Shown piece after piece: positions 9,078-16,592 of a stretch of 64,000 bases of DNA. Origin of the DNA: an uncultured Alphaproteobacteria bacterium (lineage in GTDB: Bacteria; Pseudomonadota; Alphaproteobacteria; Rhizobiales; Beijerinckiaceae). Position 1 is the first letter of the stretch. Each line of letters opens with the position of its first letter. The position numbers and the translations under genes were made by a program. The notes under the pieces were generated by a model. That model was not told the DNA's origin, ran no database searches, and was given only the letters and a program-made list of their open reading frames with translations. The stretch is from contig CALKHP010000060.1 in NCBI GenBank assembly GCA_937988775.1, positions 77,814-141,813 of the forward strand. The letters are read 5' to 3'.

Positions 9078-9887
9078 TTAGCGTGTGGGGCGCGTGCTGC
9101 CGGCTTCGGCATAGCCGTAGCCGAGCAGCGTCGAGATGGAACTGGCCATCGCCAAAACGGCGTCGATCATGTCCTGCTCGGGCTTTTCCGGCAGGTATTG
9201 AATCGACGAAACGATGGCGACGACCGCTGCGAGATCGCCACGGACGTTGAACACCGGCGCGGCAAGGCCGTTGATGCCGATGATGCTTTCTTCCGGCGCG
9301 ACGCTGTAGCCATCGGCGCGCACCTTGGCGATGCGCTCCTTAAGTGCGACGGGATCGGTGAGGCTATGGCGTGTCAGTGCGGGCAGTTTGCCGGCGAAAG
9401 TACGGTCGGCCAGCGTGCGGTTGCCGAAGGCAAGCATGACCTGTCCCTGCGCCGAGCCATGGAGCGTGAGTACGCTGCCGACGCGCGCGCCGATGGCGAT
9501 GCTGGTCGTGCCGGACACGGTCTTGACGACGAGCGCCCCCGCATTCGATGGCGTGGTCAGCACGGTCGACAGGCCGAAGCGGTCACGCACTTCCCGCATC
9601 GGTCCGTCGCCCGCGCGCGCCACGTCACCGATGGCCGGCGCCAGATGGCCGATGAGATAGGCCTTGGGGCCGAGCGAATAACGCGAGGTCACCGGGTGCT
9701 GAACCAGATAGCCGCGATCTACCAGTCCCTGCAGATGGCGGTAGATGGCGCTTTTGGTCAGGCCGAGGCGGCCGGCGATTTGCGTCACGCCCAGTTCGTC
9801 TTCCGCGAACGCCACCGTCTCCAGGACAACCAAAGTGGTGTCGCCGGACTGGACGCTGGAGGCTTGGCGGGGAGCCGCTCGCTTCAT
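9078..9887 (-). CDS. IclR-family transcriptional regulator
   Basis: 269 residues from the ATG at 9887; the frame is open another 80 codons upstream but that part reads as non-coding and covers the promoter. Residues about 14-75 form the IclR winged helix (FAEDELGVTQIAGRLGLTKS), and the rest is the GAF-like IclR effector domain ending SSISTLLGYG. It is divergent from the 2-hydroxyacid dehydrogenase and is a paralogue of the regulator cut by the window start. Probably it controls both plus-strand runs through the shared operator word in their promoters. Confidence 0.92.
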   Translation of the reverse strand: MKRAAPRQASSVQSGDTTLVVLETVAFAEDELGVTQIAGRLGLTKSAIYRHLQGLVDRGYLVQHPVTSRYSLGPKAYLIGHLAPAIGDVARAGDGPMREVRDRFGLSTVLTTPSNAGALVVKTVSGTTSIAIGARVGSVLTLHGSAQGQVMLAFGNRTLADRTFAGKLPALTRHSLTDPVALKERIAKVRADGYSVAPEESIIGINGLAAPVFNVRGDLAAVVAIVSSIQYLPEKPEQDMIDAVLAMASSISTLLGYGYAEAGSTRPTR

Positions 9888-9947
9888 GGGAGTGATCGCG
9901 CAAAAGGATGATCTGACGAATCTCTGGCGGACCATGCACCAGCCCGA

Positions 9948-10010
9948 ACCGGTTGACAACGGCATACCTGGCGGTGCTTTATGGCGAAACAGGTTCGTAC
10001 ATCGCGAACA
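9948..10010 (+). promoter_or_regulatory. Candidate promoter with IclR-type operator
   Basis: TTGACA at 9953-9958, a weak -10 around 9977-9982, and GTTCG-N7-CGAAC at 9993-10009 that contains TCGCGAACA. The arrangement copies that at 388-451. The inverted repeat is the likely binding site for the divergent IclR protein. Confidence 0.5.
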
Positions 10011-10031
10011 AGAAAACAGGGGCGGAGAGAA

Positions 10032-10979
10032 ATGGTCGTCAAGCCCGGTATCGCGGTCGGAGCCATCGGAAATATCCCCGAATTGCGGGCCGAGGTACTC
10101 GCCAAATACCCCCATGCCAAGTTCCACGAGGTCTTGCCGGTTCTGGCCGAAGATGAGCTGATTGAGTTCCTGCAGGGCTGCGACGCAGCCGTGATCGGCC
10201 TTGAGCCGCTGACCGAGCGGGTGATGGCCGCCTGTCCCGGCCTGACGGCCATCGGCAAGTTTGGCGTCGGCTGCGACAACGTCGATTTCGATGCGCTGAG
10301 AAAACGCAAGGTCCGTTTTGGCTATCAGCCGGGTGTCAACCGGCTAGCGGTCGCCGAGTTGACCATTGCCTTCACGTTGATCGCGCTGCGTTGGCTGTCA
10401 TCGCGGGCCTATGCCATGCGCGACGGTGAGGGGCCGAAGACGAAGGTTGGGCGCCAGTTGACTGGCCGCGTCGTCGGTTTGCACGGTTGCGGCTTCATCG
10501 GCAAGGAAGTCGTCCGCCTGCTGCAACCGTTCAACTGTGAAATCATCGTTCACGACATTCTGGATTTCCCGGACTTCTATCGCCAGTATAACGTGACGCC
10601 GGTTGACTTCGACACGCTGCTGAAGCGTTCGGAAGTGCTGTCGCTTCATATTCCACGCCCCCGGGGCAACGGCTTTCTGTATGACGCGGAGACACTGGCG
10701 CGCTTGCGCCCTGACTGCGTACTGATCAACACCTGCCGTGGCGGCATCGTCGATGAAGGCGCACTGGCCGACCGGCTCGCCAGCAACGAGAATTTCGCCG
10801 CCTGCGTCGATGCCTTCCTGATCGAGCCGCCGGTGGATATGCGCCTGTTGCGCATGCCGAACATGTTCTCGACCCCGCATATGGGCGCAAGCTCGATCGA
10901 GGCGCGGTTAGCCATGGGCCGCGCTGCCGTGCGCCTGCTCGAGGAAGGCACGCTGGTGCCGGAGGGGTTCGCGCCGTGA
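10032..10979 (+). CDS. D-isomer-specific 2-hydroxyacid dehydrogenase (phosphoglycerate dehydrogenase-like)
   Basis: 315 residues from the ATG at 10032, preceded by GGCGGAGAG. The NAD-binding Rossmann motif is GLHGCGFIGKE. Catalytic residues fit the family: Arg236 in NTCRGGIVDE, Glu264 in FLIEPP and His282 in STPHMGAS. It should reduce a 2-oxo acid or oxidise a D-2-hydroxy acid with NAD(H). There is no C-terminal ACT domain, so it is not an allosteric SerA. It heads the second catabolic run and overlaps the next gene by 4 bp. Confidence 0.9.
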   Translation: MVVKPGIAVGAIGNIPELRAEVLAKYPHAKFHEVLPVLAEDELIEFLQGCDAAVIGLEPLTERVMAACPGLTAIGKFGVGCDNVDFDALRKRKVRFGYQPGVNRLAVAELTIAFTLIALRWLSSRAYAMRDGEGPKTKVGRQLTGRVVGLHGCGFIGKEVVRLLQPFNCEIIVHDILDFPDFYRQYNVTPVDFDTLLKRSEVLSLHIPRPRGNGFLYDAETLARLRPDCVLINTCRGGIVDEGALADRLASNENFAACVDAFLIEPPVDMRLLRMPNMFSTPHMGASSIEARLAMGRAAVRLLEEGTLVPEGFAP

Positions 10980-11863
10980 TTGGCTCCTATCCCGACCGCG
11001 TCCGCACTCTGCGCAAGCCATCGACTACGTTTCCGGCTGATGCCTGCGATTGTGCCATTCACATCTACGGCCCGCCCGGCAGCAGCCGTCTCGCCGATAA
11101 CCGCAAATACGACCCGATCGACGCGAACCTGGATGCCATGCTCGAGCTTCACCGCTGGCTGGGCGTCGACCGCGCCGTGCTGGTGCAGGCCTCGATCTAC
11201 GGTACCGACCACAGCGTTGTGCTGGCGGCGCTGCGCCGCATGCCCGAGCGCCTGCGCGCTGTCGCTGTCGTCGACGAAACCGTGAGCGATGCCGAACTGG
11301 CCGAACTCGAAGCGGCCGGCTTTGTCAGTGCGCGGTTCAATATTTTATCGATGCTCGGGAATGCCTGGGACGAAGACACCTTTGTCAGACGCGTCACGCG
11401 CGTCGCCAGGCGCGGCTGGAGCATCTCGCTGCACGCCACCGTGGCTGAACTGAAGGCGCGCTGGAGCCTGATCGAGCGTATCGATGCGCCGGTGATCATC
11501 GATCACATGGCCTATTTCGACGGCACCCAGGGCATCGATCCCGCCGATCTTGCCTTCATGCGCCGCGTGATGGCCAGTGACACGTGCTGGCTCAAGGTCT
11601 CCCGCATGGACGTGGTGTCGCGGCAGGGCACGCCTTACGACGATACGGTAGACTATGTGCGTGCCCTTATCGACCTGGCACCGGAGCGCACCGTGTGGGC
11701 GACCGACTGGCCGCATGTGTTGTACGATCGCCCGACCCCGGACGACGCCGGTCTCGTCGAACTGTTCGAGCGGTTTGTGCCCGACGCGAAACTGCGCCGG
11801 CGCATTCTGGTCGATGCTCCTACCGAACTCTTTGGCTTCACCTCACCGGCGGCAAGACCATGA
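10976..11863 (+). CDS. Amidohydrolase-2 family protein, LigI (2-pyrone-4,6-dicarboxylate lactonase)-like
   Basis: 295 residues from a GTG overlapping the previous stop. The barrel motifs match the LigI/amidohydrolase-2 family: an early DC-x-x-HIYGPP strand, SLHATVAE, IIDHMAYFDG and the C-terminal WATDWPH carrying the general-base Asp. At the first strand one expects D-x-H-x-H, but here the first His is replaced by Ala (CDCAIHIYG), which may alter substrate binding. Family members open lactones or remove carboxylates without needing a bound metal in LigI. The natural substrate is unknown. Confidence 0.8.
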   Translation: MIGSYPDRVRTLRKPSTTFPADACDCAIHIYGPPGSSRLADNRKYDPIDANLDAMLELHRWLGVDRAVLVQASIYGTDHSVVLAALRRMPERLRAVAVVDETVSDAELAELEAAGFVSARFNILSMLGNAWDEDTFVRRVTRVARRGWSISLHATVAELKARWSLIERIDAPVIIDHMAYFDGTQGIDPADLAFMRRVMASDTCWLKVSRMDVVSRQGTPYDDTVDYVRALIDLAPERTVWATDWPHVLYDRPTPDDAGLVELFERFVPDAKLRRRILVDAPTELFGFTSPAARP

Positions 11864-12189
11864 TCCGACACAGCGTGCTTTTCAGTTTCAAGCCGACCGC
11901 ATCCAAGGAGGCCTGCGAGGCCCTGCTGCGCGAATACGTGGACTTTCCGCGGATTCACAAGAAGATGCGCAACTTCACGCTCGGCAGGAACATCAGCCAG
12001 CGCGACCAGACCTTCGAATATGCCTTCAACGTCGATTTCGACGACGAGCAGGATCTGAAGGACTATCTCAACAGCCGCGAGCACGAAGAGCACGTCGTCG
12101 AGCGCTTCCGTCCGCTGGTCTCCGTGCGCGCGATCGTCAGCTACGAAGTCGCTCGCGGCGAGGTTACGAACCTGTTCGATCGAACGTGA
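11860..12189 (+). CDS. Dabb (stress-responsive alpha/beta barrel) domain protein
   Basis: 109 residues, overlapping the amidohydrolase stop by 4 bp. MIRHSVLFSFK at the N-terminus and the EYAFNVDFDDEQDLKDYLNS core with a closing YEV strand are typical of dimeric ferredoxin-like Dabb proteins. In catabolic clusters these often work as small cyclases, isomerases or dimeric accessory proteins. The context makes a small enzymatic or product-handling step in the pathway likely. Confidence 0.8.
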   Translation: MIRHSVLFSFKPTASKEACEALLREYVDFPRIHKKMRNFTLGRNISQRDQTFEYAFNVDFDDEQDLKDYLNSREHEEHVVERFRPLVSVRAIVSYEVARGEVTNLFDRT

Positions 12190-12199
12190 TGAGGCACCG

Positions 12200-13381
12200 G
12201 TGAAACTTCAGACCTGGGTCTATCCCTGGGATATCCACGCTGGCGGCGTCGACCGTGTGCTCGGCGAGATTCGCGATCTCGGCCTCACCGGCATCGAACT
12301 GACCTCGAATTATCATCCGATCGCGACTCTGGCAGCGCGCGGCGAGGGGCGGCGTGTGCTCTATACCGAACACGGCGGCGTCTTCTTCCCGGCGCGGGCC
12401 GAACGCTATGGCCGCATCAAGCCGGAAATCTGGCCGGAGGATGAGATCGTCCGCGTCTGGCCGCTGGTCAGCGAGCGCAGCGTCAAGCTCGGCCTGCGGC
12501 TCAATGCGTGGTCAATCGGCCAGTTCCAGCCGTGGATGACGCGGCAGGTGCCGGAATGCGCCAAGGTGTTGCCGACCGGCGATCGCGTGCCGGCGACGAC
12601 ATGCCCCTGCAATGCCGATGTGCAGGAATTCTTCTGCGCTATGGCTGCGGATCTGGGCTCGCAGTTTCCCGTCGACCTGATTGAGCTCGAGGGTATCGGC
12701 TTTCATAAATTTCAGTATGGCTGGGTACGGCCGCGCATCCTGATCGATATCGCGCCGTGGACCGAGTGGCTGCTCGGTCTCTGCTTCTGCGAGAGCTGCA
12801 AGGAACGGGCGAGGCACGCGGGGCTCGATCCTGACGGTTTGCAGGTGCGCGTCTGTGCCGAGATTGAGCGTTGCTTTGATGCAGAATCCGACGTCGATCC
12901 CGCCGGCCCGCTCGAGGAGATGCGCAGCGAATGGCTTGCGCGCGATTCCGCTCTCGCCGGCTATCTGCAATGCCGCGAGAATGCCGTCGTCGATCTGGTG
13001 CGCGGCATGGCCGATGCGGTGAGCAAGGTGTCGCGGGCGCGGCTCGGTGTCTGGGCGCCGGTCGAGGTCGATGGCTCGGAAGGCGTCAAGCTGGAGCGCG
13101 TGCTTGACAAGGTCGGCGCGGTCATCGTCTGGCATCCGGAAGCGCGCCGCGAGGAAGCAGCGCGCATTCGCCAACTGACCGGAGCGGCAACGCCGCGGGT
13201 GGAGCTCACGCATTTCCAGGCTTGCGGCTGGCCGCACGGACCGACCTCGCCGGGCTTCAAGGCCGAACTCGAGGCAGCCATCGCCAACGATGTCGATCAG
13301 ATCAGCTTTTACAATTATGGCCTGATGCGGCGCTGGCAGCTCAAGGAGATGGTTGCGCTCACACGTTCGTTGACGGCGTAG
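12200..13381 (+). CDS. Unrecognised TIM-barrel-like protein of the catabolic cluster
   Basis: 393 residues from a GTG start 10 bp after the Dabb gene. The beginning (QTWVYPWDIHAGGVDRVLGE, then LGLTGIELTSNYHP) resembles sugar-phosphate isomerase/epimerase barrels; the middle has a CFCESCKERAR segment that could be a Cys cluster; the end (VDQISFYNYGLMR) resembles the last strands of glycoside-hydrolase-like barrels. I do not recognise the family. No signal peptide is seen, so it is cytosolic. Its place as last gene of a catabolic operon suggests it handles a sugar-acid-like metabolite. Confidence 0.6.
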   Translation: MKLQTWVYPWDIHAGGVDRVLGEIRDLGLTGIELTSNYHPIATLAARGEGRRVLYTEHGGVFFPARAERYGRIKPEIWPEDEIVRVWPLVSERSVKLGLRLNAWSIGQFQPWMTRQVPECAKVLPTGDRVPATTCPCNADVQEFFCAMAADLGSQFPVDLIELEGIGFHKFQYGWVRPRILIDIAPWTEWLLGLCFCESCKERARHAGLDPDGLQVRVCAEIERCFDAESDVDPAGPLEEMRSEWLARDSALAGYLQCRENAVVDLVRGMADAVSKVSRARLGVWAPVEVDGSEGVKLERVLDKVGAVIVWHPEARREEAARIRQLTGAATPRVELTHFQACGWPHGPTSPGFKAELEAAIANDVDQISFYNYGLMRRWQLKEMVALTRSLTA

Positions 13382-13429
13382 CGGCAATTACATCTTCTGT
13401 AATTCTGAACCGTTCCGGGATCGCCATAA

Positions 13430-13579
13430 GCCTATGTCGCGCGGCGGGATGCGGTGTGGGCTTATGCCTACGCCGAGCTCGCCAAGGTAATGGCCGGCGA
13501 GCGCGAGCAGCCGACCGTCGAGACGTTTCTGGCGGAGTTGCCGCAGATGATATGCCAGCCTGACCGCCCAGATTATTGA
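13430..13579 (+). pseudogene. C-terminal remnant of an unknown gene
   Basis: A 49-codon frame between two stops reads YVARRDAVWAYAYAELAKVM, then EREQPTVETFLAELPQM, which looks like genuine protein C-terminus with good codon use. It lacks any start codon and upstream part, so it is likely the tail of a gene removed when the mobile region to the right was inserted. The parent family is not recognised. Confidence 0.35.
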
Positions 13580-14397
13580 TGGGTGGTCGGTATTTCTAGA
13601 ATGCCACAGCGATGCAGGCCGATCTCTTTCATCCTGACCCCGCGAATGACACGAGCTAGCTTCCGGCCATTGCGTGCCAGTTCCTTGTATATTCTTACTG
13701 TTAGCCTCTTCTTCAGTTTAACGCGCGCCATATCACTGCGCGGCCGCAGTACCGTCGACGCGAATACCCCCTGGGCTTCCCCGTGATAGTAGAGGTATTG
13801 GAAACAAGCCGCTGGGACGGTCGCCCTCATGTCAAGTAGCGAACGAAGACCGTACTTCGAGCGGAACAACAGCATATCTACCGGAACCTTATAGTGCGTC
13901 ATGAGCGCAAGCAGTCTCCTTGCGCCGTCTCGCGATAAGGCATAACAGCACGCGCCGGATGTATCCCATGTCAGCCGATGAAGCTTATAGCCATCTCCGA
14001 GCAGTTCGCCACAAAATGGCACCCGGACCTTTTACTTCCATCCCTCAAATCTGACAAGATCAGGATGCTCGGCGAATAGCTTAGGGCTGTCGAGAATGCT
14101 CGCGAAGTTTTTCGCAAATATGACATCGTCTTCCAGAACCAGCCCGTAATCGTCTCGCCCTCTGGCTATCCGCTCCCAAGCGCGTGTGTGGCTAAGATAG
14201 CACCCTATTTCAGTCGGGGATGGTTGCAATTCGTGCGGTGGGATGTCGATGATATCCTGGATAGCGTCTTCCGTCAGTGTCGCCCCATCGACTGCCGGTA
14301 TACGCTCAAACATAATGCTCATTGTTCGCAGTAGCGCACTCATGCGTTCCATGCGCTCGGGCGAACGATCAAGATTGATGACATATGCTTTCAGCAT
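13573..14397 (-). pseudogene. Glycosyltransferase family 25 (LPS biosynthesis type) with an in-frame TAA stop
   Basis: The first 121 codons encode the GT25 opening: AYVINLDRSPERMERM, PAVDGA, EIGCYLSHTRAWERI and YGLVLEDDVIF (metal-binding acidic motif). The frame is then broken by TAA at 14032-14034 and continues without shift for another 153 codons with fitting content (GDGYKLHRLTWDTSGACCYA, then LSRDGARRLL). The total of 275 codons is normal for the family, so one nonsense change has split an otherwise intact gene. GT25 enzymes add galactose or glucose to LPS core or surface glycans. Readthrough or a sequencing error are alternatives. The position beside phage remnants suggests a serotype-conversion cargo gene. 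Confidence 0.75.
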
Positions 14398-14425
14398 CTC
14401 TACCCCCGATTATGCGGGGGTGGAG
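14398..14425 (-). promoter_or_regulatory. Hairpin over the ribosome-binding site of the GT25 gene
   Basis: An 11-bp stem (one G-T wobble) with a 6-base loop lies immediately before the GT25 start codon. On the minus strand its arm contains GGGGGTAGAG, the only plausible Shine-Dalgarno, so the stem would hide it. It may attenuate translation, or be part of the wider structured region to the right. Confidence 0.45.
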
Positions 14426-14877
14426 ACCATCAGGCAGATTGCTCGCACAGATACCGCCGAAGACTCTCCCCAGGTTGTTCGCCTGAGGAGAGCTGCGGTT
14501 AACCACAACCTGATGGGGTCCTACACCCCATCCCAGTCTCACGACCGGGACGATTTAACATGTATTCTCGATTACTGTTTTAAACAACGGCACTTTTGTC
14601 TTACGATGGTGGCGTCGAGACAGAAGGCCGAATAGTCGGGGAGTTAGGAAGCCATCAGGTAATGGCTGCGCGTGCCTTTGGGCCGTAGCCTTGGACATCC
14701 GCTCGCGCCTCCCCGACCATAATCGGGAAACTCCCTTCCGAACTAACGTCGAAAGGGAGCCACAAAGCGAAACAATCGCTACCTGAAGAGGTTCCTACGC
14801 CTCGCCATCAGCCTAAGGCCGTGGCGGCGGGAACCTACACACAGAGCCCGCTCTTAACAACCGGCTTGAGAGACATC

Positions 14878-14899
14878 GCCCGCCTCGCGCGGGCTTTTT
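14878..14899 (+). terminator. Rho-independent terminator
   Basis: GCCCGC and GCGGGC form a 6-bp GC stem with a 5-base loop, followed by five T. Confidence 0.75.
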
Positions 14900-14912
14900 C
14901 ATGCCTGCCACC

Positions 14913-14937
14913 ACCCGCCTCTGAGGCGGGTTTTTTA
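14913..14937 (+). terminator. Rho-independent terminator
   Basis: ACCCGCCT-CTG-AGGCGGGT is a perfect 8-bp stem followed by six T. It lies 14 bp after the previous terminator. Confidence 0.85.
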
Positions 14938-14950
14938 TTGGAGATAGCCC

Positions 14951-15145
14951 ATGCGCCTTATCGACGACTGGCGCCGCGTCATCAAGCGCGCCTGATCCAT
15001 CCGCCTGATCATCGTGGCCGGCATTCTATCCGGGCTTGAGATCGCTCTTCCCGTCATCGATGGCTGGATCGCCGGACGTCGCTCATGGGAGCGAATTGAG
15101 AGCATGGCCGGAGCGAGAGTCAAGCGCCACGCCATATGGCGATAG
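14951..15145 (+). pseudogene. Phage DUF7940-like small membrane protein broken by an in-frame TGA
   Basis: After a good GGAG ribosome site the ATG opens MRLIDDWRRVIKRA, then TGA at 14993-14995, then in the same frame SIRLIIVAGILSGLEIALP and VIDGW, a single membrane segment. As I recall them, phage proteins of this type read RRAWSIRL, so the TGA sits where Trp (TGG) is expected. Past VIDGW the sequence no longer resembles the family. These short proteins accompany phage lysis genes. This is a decayed prophage gene unless the stop is read through. Confidence 0.5.
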
Positions 15146-15272
15146 GGACGCGGGGCACGTCGCCGACTTTGCATCGTAGCGATGTAAAGTTCGATTCGAC
15201 CATTTCGGTACGCAGCCGGCCAAACCGCGAGATGCCCGTCAGGGCAAACTGTCGTTTTCTTTGAGAGAAATT

Positions 15273-15323
15273 TGGTCGGAGTGAAAGGATTCGAACCTTC
15301 GACCCCCTCGTCCCGAACGAGTG
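15273..15323 (-). tRNA. 3' half of a tRNA-Pro (CGG) forming an attachment site
   Basis: On the minus strand the segment reads from the anticodon arm (CACTCGTTCGGGACGAG) through the T-arm (GGTTCGAATCC) and acceptor end (CACTCCGACCA, CCA included). The D-arm and 5' acceptor strand are missing: the sequence to the right is AT-rich. The integrase gene ends only 55 bp away. This is the classical displaced att copy left by integration into a tRNA gene; the intact tRNA should lie at the other end of the element, beyond what is seen here. Confidence 0.8.
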
Positions 15324-15377
15324 GATGTACGGTTTAATCATTTGATATTAAATCATTTTATCTGACCGTTGATGACC

Positions 15378-16592
15378 CTAAATGCCCGTTTGTTCAGGGT
15401 CATTCTGTCGCAAACTGTCGCGGTTATTCTTCTTGCCGCGACCTGCTCTACCCGTCGTGAAAGCGTCTCCGACATTTTTTTGATAGTCAGGATGATGGTG
15501 CGCGTAGACCTTTTCCATCGTCTCCTGACTCATGCCAGCGAAGCCTCCGACCTCGAATTTGTCCGCCCCGGATTGCATCAGCCATGTCACCGCCGTGTGC
15601 CTAAGAGTGTGTCGAACCACCTCATTGTTCTCACCCAAGGTATCATCAACGAGTGTACGGAAGGCCCTCTTTGGGTCTGCGGCTCGGCCATTATATTCGA
15701 CGACGTATTTTGCACCAAGCCGGTGCCACCGGCTGAGATGTGCAAGAAGTCGGCCGGGGATGCGGATGCTTGGAGCTTTTTTCTTTTTCTCTTCGCGCTC
15801 GCCGGGGGCCTTTCTGTAGAACAATCCGTTCTCCAGATCGACCCAAGGACGTCCTTCTTCCTGAGCAAATGACGCCTGCCATACTCTGCTGGCGCGCGAC
15901 CCGGTGTAGAGAGCAGTCAGGATGAACCTTGCAACATGCAGGGTCGGACGCCGTTTTGTCGGAATCTTTTTGCCCTTATCAGGCCCCTTGTGGCGGGTCT
16001 GATATTCCCTTTTTTTGTATGCGGCCCACAGGATTTTGGCGACCGTCTCACGCTCCATCCACATCGTCCGACCTTCCGGTTTCTCCGGCATCGTCACGAT
16101 GATCGCTTCTTTGCAGATGCGATTCCGGTTCGCGAGATGAATGGCCGACCGAAGATCCTCGAGCTCACGACGCGCCATAATCTGCGAAGTCCGAGAATCG
16201 GCGTATGCGCCACACGTAATCGAATCCACGCTATCTAAGGTCTTTTCACCCCAAAAATCGAGGAGGGCACCGATGCGCTGCGCGAGTTCCCTCGGCCGTT
16301 TGATCGTCTTCGAAGCCGCCTGAACATAGTTATCAAGGATATCGGCGATCAAAACTTCATGTGCGTGACGATGCTTTTCGCGATCGGAATCCGAGTGCTG
16401 GGCGACGAGGTAGTCGCTTAAAGCCCTTTGAGCCGCTGTAATCTCGCTCGCGCCGCAGCCAGTGCCAATTTTCTTGGATTTTCCATCGACGATGTCGCGG
16501 ATTTTCCATTCTGCATTGTGCGTGAGTTTGCCGTTTTTGTCGTATCGGGCTGTCTCGAGCCAGAGGCGGGCAGGCTTCCTTGAACGCGACAT
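15378..16592 (-). CDS. int: Tyrosine recombinase (integrase) of the tRNA-Pro element
   Basis: 404 residues from the ATG at 16592, chosen because GGAGGGAAGC lies just before it (another ATG is 12 bp upstream). Catalytic residues of the phage-integrase family are visible: Arg233 in LYTGSRASR, the HTLRHTA box (His328, Arg331) and the nucleophile Tyr363 in MEKVYAHHHPDY. An N-terminal core-binding region precedes them. It would catalyse site-specific insertion at the tRNA-Pro att site found 55 bp past its stop. It is the last gene of a long minus-strand series. Confidence 0.9.
   Translation of the reverse strand: MSRSRKPARLWLETARYDKNGKLTHNAEWKIRDIVDGKSKKIGTGCGASEITAAQRALSDYLVAQHSDSDREKHRHAHEVLIADILDNYVQAASKTIKRPRELAQRIGALLDFWGEKTLDSVDSITCGAYADSRTSQIMARRELEDLRSAIHLANRNRICKEAIIVTMPEKPEGRTMWMERETVAKILWAAYKKREYQTRHKGPDKGKKIPTKRRPTLHVARFILTALYTGSRASRVWQASFAQEEGRPWVDLENGLFYRKAPGEREEKKKKAPSIRIPGRLLAHLSRWHRLGAKYVVEYNGRAADPKRAFRTLVDDTLGENNEVVRHTLRHTAVTWLMQSGADKFEVGGFAGMSQETMEKVYAHHHPDYQKNVGDAFTTGRAGRGKKNNRDSLRQNDPEQTGI

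Larger units (their letters stand above)
14464..14937 (+). ncRNA. Candidate structured non-coding RNA ending in two intrinsic terminators
   Basis: No convincing protein frame is seen, but stems are unusually dense: CTCTCC/GGAGAG at 14464/14487; GATGGGGT-CCTAC-ACCCCATC at 14512-14532; a closing stem GTCGGGGAG (14635-14643) with CTCCCCGAC (14709-14717) that encloses AGCCAT-CAGGTA-ATGGCT (14650-14667) and GCGCG/CGCGC; CTCCCTT/AAGGGAG at 14731/14753; AGCGA-AACAA-TCGCT at 14766-14780; AGGTTCC (14789) with GGAACCT (14830). Plus-strand U-runs follow the last two hairpins. This supports a plus-strand transcript. No known RNA family is recognised; imperfect palindromes of a mobile element are the alternative. 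Confidence 0.4.

Noticed and set aside
14464..14937. Group I or II intron, tmRNA or RNase P RNA
   Set aside because: No domain V-like stem, tag reading frame, tRNA-like domain or P4 consensus could be found.
14951..15145. Alternative genetic code or selenocysteine at the TGA
   Set aside because: Neighbouring genes stop at TGA, no SECIS-like stem follows, and the gene is otherwise decayed.
15273..15345. A complete tRNA-Pro gene
   Set aside because: Only the anticodon arm to CCA is present; the D-arm and 5' acceptor strand are absent and the flanking bases are AT-rich.
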